From Edolisoma coerulescens (taxonomy: Eukaryota > Chordata > Aves > Passeriformes > Campephagidae), in assembly GCA_013397115.1 (NCBI GenBank), contig VWZW01006285.1:503795-567794 (forward strand): DNA of 64,000 nucleotides, written 5' to 3'. The translations under genes were made by a program, and so were the position numbers. Below, piece after piece: positions 32,300 to 43,109 of this stretch; positions within the stretch are counted from its first letter, which is position 1, and each line of letters opens with the position of its first letter. The notes under the pieces are model-generated. The model was given only the letters and a program-made list of their open reading frames with translations. It was not told the origin of the DNA and ran no database searches.

Positions 32300-32530
32300 G
32301 GGATTTGTGCGAGCATCCGTGTTATTTTAGAGATAATGTGAGCAGAGTGGAGCATGTCACAGGATAATGGTCTCCTGCTGCTAGGCTGTTCTTGGCATTT
32401 ATCAAAAAATGACACCAGAGGGAATATGCTCAAGGGAGCCGAGGTGTCGATTCGATGACTGCTATTTCGTGATAAAAGTTAACAGAAATAAAAATGAATT
32501 AGTCACAAAACAGCTTATTTATAGCGGTGC
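32300..32530. other. AT-rich block
   Basis: Includes TGTTATTTTAGAG, GGATAATGG, GTCGATTCGATG, a GTGATAAAAGTTAAC and TGAATTAGTCAC. Candidate non-coding element. Confidence 0.4.
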
Positions 32531-32810
32531 CTGGCCCAGGAGGGGATCCCTGGGAAAGGCAGGGCAGTGGTGCTCACATTCCTGGGAGGAACAGGCTGCA
32601 CCCCAAAACCCAAACCAAAAGGGGCAGCATCCCCTGGGTCTCACCCGTTGTCCCTCCTGCTTTGTGCCTCAGCAAACACCCCCCAGACCCTTCAGCACAG
32701 TGCTTCCAAAACAAAACACTTCTGTGTTTGGCCTAAAACCAAATATTTTGAGCAAAATGTTTCAGTGTTGCCTGTGTTTATACACGGCTGTGGGGGTGGG
32801 AGCTGGATGG

Positions 32811-32926
32811 AGCCGGGCCCTGTGCTGGGCTCCGGGCGGAACTGGGGTCATGTGCGGGGCTCTGGATGGAGCTGGGACCCTGCACTGGGCTCCAGACAGA
32901 GCTGGGACCCCACACTGGGCTCAGCT
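32811..32926. repeat. 30-base minisatellite, about four copies
   Basis: Diverged units start at 32811, 32841, 32871 and 32901, each shaped GCTGGGACCCTGCACTGGGC plus a TCCAGACAGA-like end. The 30-base period keeps frame, so frames across it look like protein repeats. Confidence 0.85.
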
Positions 32927-33294
32927 CTGGTGATGGAACTCCCAGCCCCAGGGATGCAGCCCGAGTGGGAGCAGGAAAAAAGGGCAGAACACGGGAAAAA
33001 AGGTCAGCCTTTGCTGTAATGGCTAAAAATGTCAGCCATGGGTCTGGTGTTAAACTAATTATCCTGGCTGGAGCCATCCGTCCTGGGTACTGCAGTGGGT
33101 TGAACAGGCAGTTGTTGAAGGAAGAGGGTGGGATCTGGGTCTCTATCCCAGCCCACCAGAGGCTCCTGAAGCTCCAGGCTTCCCCTTTGTCAGGGTGACC
33201 AAATCCATCGGCAGTCGGTGCCGGGGCCAAGTTCTGGTGCGTTTCCAGCGGGACGCTCTGTTTTTGTTATCTCAGCTGCGGGCAGGAGCACAGC

Positions 33295-33312
33295 AGGAGG
33301 AGGAGGAGGAGG
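33295..33312. repeat. (AGG)6 microsatellite
   Basis: Six consecutive AGG units. Confidence 0.9.
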
Positions 33313-33409
33313 CAGGAGAAGGACGTGGCAGCACCTGGGCCGGCCCTGAGTGCGATAGGAAACAATGGGGGCCGCGGGGGCCGCGGCACTGCTCTCCACC
33401 CCCGTGTTA

Positions 33410-33630
33410 TTCCAGCCATAAATCCCAGTGACCAGCTTGAACTTTTCTCGATTGACATGTTTACAAGGGAAGTCCGCATTTGACAGGAAAATTAAGCATA
33501 TCAATCACTTAACGAGCTCGTTAATGAATGGCTCTCAGATCTCTCTGATTTTGTGCCTGGTAGCACAATTTATTGATCAAGCGCTTTCGGCCGGGCCAGA
33601 TGTTGCCGTGCCTTGATCCTCCGAGCCGGG
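33410..33630. other. Strong AT-rich block with 16-base palindrome
   Basis: Contains GACATGTTTACAAGG (forkhead-like TGTTTAC), TTTGACAGG (TGACAG core), GAAAATTAAGC, the palindrome TTAACGAGCTCGTTAA (33509-33524) and AATTTATTGATCAAG. Candidate enhancer. Confidence 0.5.
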
Positions 33631-33774
33631 CCCTGGGCAGGGTTTAGCGAGGGGTCATTCTCTCCAGCAGACCCCACGTTCCCTTTTCTGTCTCTGTTTT
33701 CTCTTCCTTTCTCTCCCTTTTCCCCCACAGAACAAAGGGAGCAGATGCGGGCTCGGGGCCCCTCACACCCACTC

Positions 33775-33905
33775 CGACATATGGAAGTGATCTCCTCTGT
33801 CTCTGTAATTACACAGGAGCTGCTCTGCAACGGCTCCGGCTTTTATTGCACAGAAACCAACCTATTCCTACATAAAACATCTTTATGGCTTCTTCTCCAG
33901 GGGCT
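33775..33905. other. Short AT-rich block
   Basis: Includes CTGTAATTACACAGG, CTTTTATTGCAC and TAAAACATCTTTATGG. Candidate non-coding element. Confidence 0.33.
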
Positions 33906-33926
33906 CCTCGGCCAGGTCCTGGCAGG

Positions 33927-33934
33927 TATAAAGG
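33927..33934 (+). promoter_or_regulatory. Candidate TATA-like element
   Basis: TATAAAGG lies in GC-rich flanks, directly after an AT-rich block. No donor or ORF downstream supports a transcript, so this is weaker than the sites at 14130 and 24491. Confidence 0.18.
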
Positions 33935-34240
33935 CGTGCGGGACCCCCAGCAGCCGGCAGGGACCCCGGGGCCCCCTGGCAGGACAGAGCACGGGGGGCA
34001 GAGGGGAAGGTGGCAGCCAGAGCCCCCAGTAAAAACCAGCAGCTCTTGGAAGGCGGCAGAGAACACAAAATAACCCCGAAACCTCAACGAGATCCGTAAC
34101 CCCTGACTGTATTTGCCTTCCCAGCCCTGGGGGGGCCCAAACCCCACCTGGGGAGGGTTGGTCAAAGCCCCATTTGGACATTCCAAGGACACTCAAGGGC
34201 TGGGGATGGGTGGGGACGCTCAGCTCTCTCTCAGCAGGGG

Positions 34241-34451
34241 GCTGGGGACACTCACACCCATTTCTGGGTGGGGCTGGGGACACTCACACCCATTTCTGGG
34301 TGGGGATGGGGACACTCACACCCATTTCTGGGGCTGGGGACACTCACACCCATTTCTGGGGATGGGGACACTCACACCCATTTCTGGGGCTGGGGACAGT
34401 CACACCCATTTCTGGGTGGGGCTGGGGACACTCACACCCATTTCTGGGTGG
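34241..34451. repeat. 28/32-base minisatellite, seven copies
   Basis: Units built on GGGGACACTCACACCCATTT start at 34241, 34273, 34305, 34333, 34361, 34389 and 34421. They come in two lengths, 32 (with GGGTGGG) and 28 bases. Identity between units is near perfect, so copy number is probably variable between birds. Confidence 0.95.
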
Positions 34452-34649
34452 AACACAGCTCAGTCCCCACACTCGGCCCCGCAGGAGGGATTTGCAGGTC
34501 CTGTGTTCCAGCCACAGGCACCAACCCACGGGAAGGTCTGCTGGTGGTACCCACTGTGCCAAACAGCCCTTCCTGGGCTGGGCTCAGGTGAGGAGCAGCT
34601 CCCAGAGCCCCCTCCATCACCCCCTGGCACGTGTGATCTGTCTCCTGGC

Positions 34650-34990
34650 ATAAAGTGTGTTTTGGATGTGCTGTCAGCTTGTTTCCAGGAGGGCCTGATA
34701 AAACAATGCAGGAGTTACTGTGCAATCTAATGGAGGGGAAAAAAAAAAAACCTCCTATAGTGCAACATGAATAGTCCAAAATGCAAAGATGACAATTTAA
34801 GTGTTTAAAATGTACTCAAGGTAATTCCAAACAAATTTTAAAGCCATTTCAGCCTATAAAACCCCTCGGTTAAATCACTGGTTATATGGTGGCAGTGCTT
34901 ATGTTGCAAAATATCCCTGGCATGAAAGGGAAACTTTAAAAAATTGCCCGTTAATCCTTATAAATTACTTATTAGTGCTGCAGAGCTGGA
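34650..34990. other. AT-rich block
   Basis: Contains an A(12) run near 34740, ACAATTTAAGTG, TTTTAAAGCC, GGTTAAATCAC, TTAATCCTTATAAATTACTT and a TTATTAG. Candidate non-coding element. Confidence 0.4.
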
Positions 34991-35499
34991 GCAGGAGGAG
35001 CCCTCCGAGGAAGGCCGGGCTGCTTGGGCACTCCTTGCCGGGCTCGGTGAGGAGCAGTCGGGGCTGGCTTTGATTTGCCGGCCCCTCTGAAGGCATTGAT
35101 GCTCTTCCAGAGCGTGACATCAGCGCTGATGTCATGGCACAGCTCTGGCTTCATCCCTCCCGCTCTCCAGGAGCCTCCCTCTGCTCCCAGCCTTTTTTTA
35201 GGGAAGCCGAAAACCTGTCCCTGCTGCCCCCCAGCCCAGGGGCTCATCATCCCCGGCGGGAGTTGGGGGGGGCGCTCCCCAGGGATGGAGGGGAGGGGGC
35301 TCAGACCCCCGGGTGTCCCCGCAGCGCTGCCCGCAGGAGCGCCGGCTGCTCCCCCGGGAATTGGGATCCATCCCCGGCCAGCGCAGCCTCCCCCTGCCAG
35401 AGGAGCCGTCGCTGCGTCTCTCGGCTGCGTCTCAGGGATGCAAATCCCTGCGCTGGGTGTCCGTGTTTCACACCCTGCCAGCGGATCGCACCCGCTGGA
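34991..35499. other. GC-rich spacer, CpG-enriched
   Basis: No gene is recognised. CpG is moderately dense from about 35290 to 35480. Confidence 0.4.
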
Positions 35500-36180
35500 A
35501 AGCTGTGAAGTGCTTGCAAAGAAAATGAAAGTTTATTCCCCTTCCCCGCGCTTCTGGGCTCCCAACTTTCCTCCTGTGTGTTTGTGCCCTGATTTGAGGA
35601 AGCGACACAATCTCTCACTCGCTCTCTTCTCTCGCTCTTTTCCTTTCACCAAACAGATGTAACTATTTATTCCTTATGTCCCAGTTTTCCTGTAATTTCA
35701 TAAAGTGCAAATTTGCTGTCCTGCTCCCAAATGCCGAGTCGGTGGTTTGTCATAACAGTCATCAGTAACTGTCGCTTTCTGCCTGGGGCTTAATTAACCC
35801 ACTCTCTCATTAGCATGTCCATGCAGTTGTAAGGAATGAAAGCCTGATTATTTTCTACAACAGTCGCAGCCAATTACTGCACTGAAATGGAACCACATTA
35901 ATCAAATCTTTAGTACAGTGGCAAATTCAGAGATATCAGATTGCAAAAGACTGCAAACCTAATATGTCACTGTCAGCGGAGCTACGCAGGCATTTAGCGA
36001 ATTGCATTAAATAGATGGCTCCGCTGAAACCGCATGAATTTAATATGTGATGGGATCTGGAAGCTATTAGTGTGACATGGCAAAGCACCGGGAGCTTGGC
36101 AGCTCTGGACTTTATCCATGAACTCAGGAAACTCATGTAAAAACTTGTGTGAGTGTGTTTGTGCGCAGTAAAACGTCTGT
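35500..36180. other. Large AT-rich block, candidate conserved non-coding cluster
   Basis: About 680 bases. Includes TAATTTCATAAAG, GGCTTAATTAACCC, CTCATTAGCATG, CCAATTACTGC, CACATTAATC, CTGTCA at 35970-35975, AATTGCATTAAATAG and GAATTTAATATG. It is one of the longest motif-dense stretches in the window and probably more than one element. Confidence 0.52.
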
Positions 36181-36372
36181 GTGAGGAGAAGGCTCGGGCG
36201 TGGAGAAAGGCGAGGAAAACTGGAAATGCTCCCCACATCACAGTGGGTCTGTGCTGCTGCTCGGGGCTGGAGAGGGTCCCTGTGTGGGGACACGGCCACG
36301 TGCGGGAGCTGCTCTGGCAGGAGGCTGCTCCCGGCTCGAGGCCGGCACCTCGGGAATCGCTCTGAGGCAGTG

Positions 36373-36698
36373 GGACACGGCCCTGCCTTGGGGACAGAGC
36401 ATGGACACAGCCCTGCCTTGGGGACAGAGCATGGACACGGCCCCGCCTTGGGGGCAGAGCNTGTGAGGACAGAGCATGGACATGGCCCTGCCGTGGGGAC
36501 AGAGCGTGGGACATGGCCCTGCCTTGGGGACAGAGCATGGACACAGCCCTGCCTTGGGGACAGAGCGTGGGACACAGCCCTGCCTTGGGGACACACCATG
36601 GACACGGCCCTGCTGTGGGGACAGAGCATGGACATGGCCCTGCCGTGGGGACAGAGCGTGGACATGGCCCTGCTGTGGTGACACACCATGGACACAGC
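36373..36698. repeat. 30-base minisatellite, about eleven copies
   Basis: Units GGACACGGCCCTGCCTTGGG plus GACAGAGCAT recur every 30-31 bases. One undetermined base interrupts a shortened unit at 36461. The long Pro/Gly/Cys frames on both strands here are repeat artefacts. Confidence 0.95.
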
Positions 36699-37489
36699 AA
36701 TCATGTGCAGAACTCTGTCCCCGAGCACTGGGTGGGCGCTGGGGCTGCAGGAGCTGCTGGACAGGGAATGTTTTCCCCAAGGCCCTCCCGATTTCCTGCT
36801 GCCCGTGGCTTTCCCAGCAGCTCTCGGCTCCGTCTGCCCTTCCAGCCGCCCGTGCCTCAGGCCCCGCTCCCTCTTGCCGTGCCTTGGCCGAGTCTGCCTG
36901 GGCCCTGCTTGGGCTCTCCCTGCTTTACCACACTGGCTACGGCAGCTCCCGGTGGAAATTCCTCCTCTTCCTCTTTCCTGGCAACTTCTCGGGGTTCAAA
37001 GGCTGTGCTGCTGGCGATGCCAGTGCTGTCACAGCAGCAACGAGTCGGCTTCAGCTCAGGCGTGAGCTCAGAGGCATTTTCCAGCTCTGCTCAGAGGCAT
37101 TTTCCAGCTCTGCTCTTAGTGAGCCCATAAATTAATGTTCCTCTGGCTTCGACGCATTCCCAGCTCCCGGAGACGCCCGTTCTGCAGGGCTCGGGGAAGG
37201 TACGTGGGAGTGCCCAGAGGACAGGCTCACTCCAAAGCACCCTCTGGCCACAGGGCTGGGGGACAGCCGGGGTGTCCTGTCCCCTCCAGCTCCTTCGGCA
37301 CCTCCTTGACCCAAACCAGCTCCTTTCCCCCAGGTTGGTGGCCAAGAGCAGCAGGTTTGGGTGGCAGCATCCACTTCCCACAATGATAAAGGCAGGAGAA
37401 GGAGGAGGTTTTGTCAGTCACATCCAAGGGCTCCGTTTGTAACTCTCCCCCTGCTCCCTGGCAGTGCTGGTGGGAAATTCACGCTGAAC
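36699..37489. other. GC-rich spacer with a 23-base duplication
   Basis: No gene is recognised. A perfect tandem duplication with 23-base period (CTCAGAGGCATTTTCCAGCT plus CTG) lies at 37067-37112. Confidence 0.5.
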
Positions 37490-37625
37490 CACAGTGAACC
37501 CTGGAATCTCCTGGGCTGAAGGACCCCCAAGGACCACCAGTCCTGACCCCAACAATCCCACCCTGTGTCCGAGAGCGCTGTCCAAACGCTCCTTGACCTC
37601 AGGCAGGTTTGGGACCGGGTCGCTG
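37490..37625 (-). mobile_element. CR1 LINE fragment, minus orientation
   Basis: Matches the reverse complement of a songbird-type CR1 tail: GAAGGACCCCCAAGGACCACC, then GTCCGAGAGCGCTGTCCAAA, then CGCTCCTTGACCTCAGGCAG. It resembles a different CR1 subfamily from the fragments at 9388 and 14701. Confidence 0.8.
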
Positions 37626-37757
37626 CAAACAGTGACAGGAAACCAAGGTTTGTCCCTATTTCAGTCCCATAACCCTTCCTTTGCCAGGCTCGAAGTGCAG
37701 CAGCCTCCTGTGCCATCCCTCCTGGGCGCCAGCTCCGAGCAGGGCTCATCCCAAGGA

Positions 37758-37810
37758 GCAGGACAGCCCCAGGCAGAGCAGGACAGCCCCAGGCAGAGCA
37801 GGACAGCCCA
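37758..37810. repeat. 20-base tandem repeat, about 2.5 copies
   Basis: GCAGGACAGCCCCAGGCAGA recurs with a 20-base period. Confidence 0.85.
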
Positions 37811-37949
37811 GCAGCACCTGCCCCGCGGTGTCCCCGAGCCCAAGCGGGGCCGGAGCGGGCGCTGACAGCGGTGACGGATGAGGCTCCGGAGCCAGGGGCT
37901 GCTCTTACACAAACTGCCTCCATCAGCAGCTCGCTGCTCCCATCAGTTA

Positions 37950-38290
37950 ATCTTCCTGCAAACGGTGCTCTCCCGGAGCAGGGGCACGTTTCCTCCCCCA
38001 GTCACCTAATCTACCATCTAGTTTATGCACACATGCTCCGAGGGGTTTTTTAGAGATATATATATGTGTTTTTTTCTGAGCAATCAATCTGTGCGGCGAG
38101 GAGCTGCAACTGAATTTAAATACCAGGGTTTTCATTATCTCCAGCGCAGGGAAGAGAAAGGGGGGAGAGGGACATTGAAAATAGAGGGGAATAAATTCCA
38201 ATCCCTTGAACAATATATCTGAAGGTGTGCAGATTTCTGCAGCCTTATGATGCCACGTGTATTACACCCAATCTCCTTCTGCAGAAGGAA
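37950..38290. other. AT-rich block
   Basis: Includes CAGTTAATC, GATATATATATGTG, GCAATCAATCTG, GAATTTAAATACC, GGGAATAAATTCC (a 13-base near-palindrome) and ACAATATATCTG. Candidate non-coding element. Confidence 0.4.
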
Positions 38291-39280
38291 TATATTGGGA
38301 GAGGAGAGTGCAGAGTGCCCCTGGCTGCAGGTTTGCTGTCCTTCCCACTGCCTGGCATGCACTGGAGCAGCCTGCAGCGAGTTCGTCGGGTTTGCAGAGC
38401 GTTCCCTTTCAGAGACACCCAAAGGGCCCTGGGTCCTGTTCTGCCACGATCTTTGAGTAAACGCTGTGCAGTGGTTCCTTTCCACACCCCAAAGCAGGGG
38501 CTGCTGCTGCTCTTGTCGGGTTTTGAACCCCCATTTCCCTCCCTACAACAGTGCCAGGTGGATTTGCTGGAGTGGGAGTGCCAGAGGGGAAAACATCTTG
38601 GCATGACTTAAAATTTCCGGGGTTGAAAAATCGTAAAAAGTGCTCTGAGTTCAGACAAGTTTCAGGGGAAGCTCCAGGGTAGTCCTTCCCAGAGTCAACA
38701 CCAAATCCCAATTCTGCAAACTGTGGACAGATCCCAGGAAGACGGGTCCTCCTCCTCTGCTGGGAACATCCTCCTGTGTTTGCTTCCCCCTGCCTCAACC
38801 TCCCTTTTGCAGCGGGAGAAGAAATTCAAATTTCACCTAGCAATGTCCCTAATTTGTCATTTCTCCTCTGTTTCCCCTCCCCGAGGGTGGCTTGGCAGGG
38901 GGAAGGTCCCTGAGGGGCAGCATGTGGGTCCCACGTGGGCTCTGGGCCCTGGCTCTGGCAGCCCCCAGAGATGTGACATTAAATAAACTTTGTCCAGGCA
39001 GCAACGAGGCCCTGGGCAGGAATTGCTGCAGGGGGCTGGACCCTCTGCGAGGGGCTGGACCCACCCCTGGGGACAATCCTGCATCCCAGGGGATGCTGCA
39101 GTGCCGGGGACAGGACCAGGCAGGGCTGGGCCCCCAGAGGAGCACGGCAGGGTCTGCACCGGGGCTCTGCACCCCCGGCCCTCCGCTCGCCCTGCGCCTT
39201 CCCCGGCCTCTTCCACACCAAACCTCTCTTTTCCTCCCTCTTTTCCTTTTTTTTTCCTCCTCCCAGGGAGAGCTGTACAG
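38291..39280. other. GC-rich spacer
   Basis: No gene is recognised. A pyrimidine tract at about 39225-39266 ends in CTCCCAGGGAG but is followed by no credible plus-strand exon. Confidence 0.4.
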
Positions 39281-39409
39281 AGACTGATGGTTTTATTTTA
39301 CATGAATCACTGATGATCTAACAAATTAATTACCTGCTCCCTCCTTCCCTCCCTCGTGAGGTCACGGAGCCTGGGTGGGGGCCACCCCCCACCCCCCTCG
39401 GTGCCATCA

Positions 39410-39660
39410 GAGCTCCTGCTTTAAAGACCAGAGAAAAAGGTCAAAATTGCCAGTTTAGGTTAAAATCAGATTTAAACGTCTCTTACTAAACACAGAGGCA
39501 CACAAACTCAATAAGTCATCTTTAATGGTTCAGAACAAAGCCTAGAAAAATTGTGTCCCAGCACCCAGGAATTTTATAACCTTTGATATATAGCTTTCAT
39601 TATTAGCAATAATTCCTGTAACTGCATCCGGATTCAGGGGAGCACATATTGAATAATAAT
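39410..39660. other. Strong AT-rich block, candidate conserved non-coding element
   Basis: Contains GGTTAAAATCAGATTTAAAC, CTTTAATGG, TTTGATATATAGC, TTCATTATTAGCAATAATTCC and TGAATAATAATTC. Sharp edges, with no coding potential seen. Confidence 0.5.
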
Positions 39661-39929
39661 TCTCCTCGTGTTGATTCGTCCCCATCCCACGGGTCCCCAT
39701 GTGCCCTTCATCCTCCTCTTCCTCCTCGGCCACCTTTCGTTGTCTTTTCGCTCCCCTGTTTTTGGGTTTGGCCCACGCCCACTCCTTCCTCCCCCGCTCC
39801 TGCCGTGGCATTGAATCCCGAATGCCCAGCTCGGCTCACCTGAGTCCCCAGCAGCCCCAGCCCAGCCGGGACACGCGGCCGCCGCCGACAAGAAAAGGCG
39901 TTCGCTCCCCTCCGCCTCTTTTCACAGTC
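39661..39929. other. GC-rich spacer with donor-like site
   Basis: On the minus strand, CTCAGGTGAGCC near 39840 is a consensus donor preceded by CpG-rich sequence (39860-39930). It could be the end of a 5' exon, but no promoter or acceptor supports it. Confidence 0.25.
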
Positions 39930-40400
39930 AGGCTTCAAGTTCACATGTGAATTTATGCCAGTTTTGACATTAGCAGGAAAAATTAACAGTTCTCACACAC
40001 ACACACACACACGGAAAGAAACTTGCACAAAAGAGGTTTTGTGTTTCGAGCAGAATAAATTATAGTGTGATGTTATTAAAACACTTAGTTGTTAAGTTGC
40101 CAAGAAAATCCAGTATATTCACACGGACTCGAGGACCTGTCTCCATGCAAAGTAATTAAATTAGATTTATGGGCTGCATTACATCAGTGTTTGATAGTTC
40201 ATTTTTCCTTTCTTCATATTTTGTCCTGCTTTATTAGAGCATGTGACAGATGGTAAAAATAGTGTGAAGTTTCTTGGCCCTGTGCTAAATCCCCCTTCGG
40301 TAGTATATCTCTCTTCTGTCAGTTCTCCCCAGTGATGATAAATTAACCTCTCCTCTTCTATCCCAAGTGTGGCAGTAAAGCACTCTTTGACACAGCACTA
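39930..40400. other. Strong AT-rich block with POU/homeodomain site
   Basis: ATGCAAAG at 40145-40152 is directly followed by TAATTAA at 40153-40159 and AATTAG. TGACAGATGG follows near 40246. It also holds a (CA)n repeat (39994-40013), AATAAATTATAG and TTATTAAAAC. The abutting POU and homeodomain cores are the clearest composite site in the window. Confidence 0.52.
39994..40013. repeat. (CA)n microsatellite
   Basis: About ten CA units. Confidence 0.93.
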
Positions 40401-40680
40401 TCACTTTATCTTAATCTGTGCTGTTCCAGGGGCGGGGTGGGGAAGGAAGCGAGGGGAGATGATGCAATCGCTACCACGAGTTCAAAAAANACACACGAGT
40501 GCCTCCCCCTGCCGCAGATCCCAGGGACCCAGCCCTGCACACGGACATCCCCTGGGGTCCGGCCTCCCTCGTCCATCCCCGCCCCGTCCTCCTCCAGCCA
40601 AACCATGGGCAGGGGCTCCTCTCCTGCAGTGAACTGGAGTCACTGGTGTGTCCTGGCCCAGCAGCCCCCGAGCAGCTCGG

Positions 40681-40706
40681 GGCAGTCCTCCCTCGTCCCC
40701 GGCCGG
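40681..40706. repeat. Tandem unit at left edge of gap
   Basis: The last 26 bases before the gap are repeated, with one substitution, in the first 26 bases after it (41034-41059). The unit opens GGCAGTCC and ends CCCCGGCCGG. The gap is therefore probably a tandem array. Confidence 0.85.
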
Positions 40707-41033
40707 NNNNNNNNNNNNNNNNNNNNNNNNNNNNNNNNNNNNNNNNNNNNNNNNNNNNNNNNNNNNNNNNNNNNNNNNNNNNNNNNNNNNNNNNNNNNNN
40801 NNNNNNNNNNNNNNNNNNNNNNNNNNNNNNNNNNNNNNNNNNNNNNNNNNNNNNNNNNNNNNNNNNNNNNNNNNNNNNNNNNNNNNNNNNNNNNNNNNNN
40901 NNNNNNNNNNNNNNNNNNNNNNNNNNNNNNNNNNNNNNNNNNNNNNNNNNNNNNNNNNNNNNNNNNNNNNNNNNNNNNNNNNNNNNNNNNNNNNNNNNNN
41001 NNNNNNNNNNNNNNNNNNNNNNNNNNNNNNNNN
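40707..41033. other. Assembly gap
   Basis: A run of N with no sequence information. A lone N also occurs at 40490 after an A-run. Confidence 0.99.
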
Positions 41034-41059
41034 GGCAGTCCCCCCTCGTCCCCGGCCGG
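41034..41059. repeat. Tandem unit at right edge of gap
   Basis: Partner of the unit at 40681-40706. The two differ at one position. Confidence 0.85.
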
Positions 41060-42816
41060 GACCAGGCAGGAGGAGCTCCAAGGAGAGAACCCCAGGAGGG
41101 TTCCGTGGGATTTTGGAGCTCCAGGATGGTGATTAGGGGCCGTGAGCTCACAAATTTCCTTCCAGTGAGACAGAGCAGGAGCCACAAGGATTTTCAGTCA
41201 GTCTGGCGGGCAGGCAGAGGTGATGAGGGAAGGGAAAACAGGAATGGGAGGTGCGAGGAGAGAAAGCCCTTCCTGGGAACGCCGCGTGTCCGTGCGGGGG
41301 TTGCACTGATGGTGTCGGATGTGGCCACGCTCAGATGTGGGGATGTAAAGATTGGAATATCCCCGAATTTAAAGCACTGAGCCCAGTGGAGCCGGGGCCC
41401 TGCTCCCTGCAGGTCCCCCCCTCCTGCCAGTGCTGACTCAGAGGGCACAGCCAGGCCCTGCTGCTATTTTGGGAGTGGGAGACCTCGGCTCCCTCCCAAG
41501 CTGGGGATGCCTTAACAGAGCAACGATCTGGAGCAGCGACCACGTGTGGGTGACTCCTCCTCGCTGCCTCTCGGACACACTTGGCCCTCTGGAGCTGGGC
41601 AGACACCTCAGCACTGCCCAGGAATAGCACAAAAATCGGCCTCGAGCATCCCCCAGCTCCACAAAGCCAAGCTCGGGGCCGGATTTGGCTCCCCAGTCCT
41701 GCCTGGGATCACCCAGGGGGAACAATTTCATGCCAGGGGTTTTGTTAAGCACTTGCAGGGAAGCCGAGTCAGACAACTTTCCCCGCCAACGGCGTATCCC
41801 TCACTGCCTCCATTTAAAAGCCAATTCCTGCCCGTCCAGGGACCATTTACTGCACATCTCTCTCCTCCTCTGCCAGCTGCCAGCTCGGAGTGGGCTGAGG
41901 TGCTCAGTCACCTGCTCTGTAATTAAAGACCACGGCCCATCCCTCACCCTGGGACTGTCTCTGCTCTGAGCAGGGCAGGTGATGGCACATCCCCCGGTAG
42001 ATAAAGCTGTTAGCAGAGGCACCAGGTCTGGCACAGCAGGGTGACCCCGTGCTCCTGCCAGAGGGTCACACAGCAGTGGAACTCTTGGGGTGCAGGGCTG
42101 GGTCCCCCCTCCTGTCACCCCGGGGCTCTCCCCAAGCACTGGTCCCCAGAGGGGTCAGGTCCAGGCTGCTGCAGGTCCTTGAGGTCAGTCAGAGCAAGAC
42201 CTTAAGGCCCAGCCATGGAGTTTTTAATTTGCAGATCAATAAGCAGATAATACTAACGATGGTGTCAATGCAGCCCAAACCCCTTGAGGCACAGTGGGCT
42301 CCTGGAATAGCTGGGAAATGGGGAAAACACAGAACCTTCTGTTGAAACACACCTGCAACCCTGGGCCACCTCCCACCTCCCTCTGAACACCCCCGGTCTG
42401 CCAGGACCTGGGGCCAGCCTGGACTAGGGGGGAGAGCTGAAGGGTTTATTGGTAAAAAAAAATAGATAAAGCTGTTTTAAAATGGCCATTTCAGGTTTAT
42501 AAATAAAAGCTGAAGCTGTCCAGAGCTTGCAGACCAGTCCCAGGCTGGTTTGTGCTTAAAAGGCCGACACCAAGCCCTTGGCTGTTGTCAGCAGCACAAA
42601 TGTACGGCAGGAGCAGCTGGACCGCGGCTCCCGGCAGGGCAGGGGCTCCCCGGGGAGCTTATGGGGCGATGACAGCGGGATTAGCCCTGTCCCCTGTCCC
42701 CTGTCCCACTGCAGGCCCTGGCTGCCACGGCGCTGGCACCGGCACGGAAAGGGGAACCCCTGAAAGCAAACCCTCAGCTGTGCCCGCAGCTCTGCCGGGA
42801 AGGACACAGTGACAGG
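41060..42816. other. GC-rich spacer
   Basis: No gene is recognised. A smaller AT-rich stretch at 42210-42560 includes TTTTTAATTTGC and GGTTTATAAATAAAAGC. A 14-base word, TAGATAAAGCTGTT, occurs at 41998-42011 and again at 42463-42476. CCCCTGTCCCCTGTCCC near 42689 is a short tandem repeat. Confidence 0.45.
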
Positions 42817-43010
42817 GGCACAGCGAGGGGTGGCACCACACTGTGACATGGGGGGGCACAGCGAGGGTGGCACTGCTCTATGTCAGGGGCACAGTGAGGG
42901 TGGCACTGCTCTGTGTCACAGTGGGCACAGCGAGGGTGGCACTGCTCTGTGTCACAGGGGTCACTGCGAGAGGTGACATTGCAGCACAGGGGTGACACAG
43001 TGGGTGACAC
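42817..43010. repeat. 33-38-base minisatellite
   Basis: Units built on GGCACAGCGAGGGTGGCACT start at 42817, 42855, 42888 and 42924, then decay into GTGACAC-rich sequence up to about 43010. Confidence 0.88.
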
Positions 43011-43109
43011 AGCGCTGTGTCCATCAGGCAGGGGCTGAGGCCCAGCTTTGGGGTGCTCTGTGTCCCCCTGGCCACCAGAGCAGGGCCCCTCTGGCCCCCA
43101 GCCCGGCCC

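Larger units (their letters stand above)
32531..33409. other. GC-rich spacer with tandem repeats
   Basis: No gene is recognised. Holds a 30-base minisatellite and a (GGA)n repeat, each listed separately. Confidence 0.45.
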
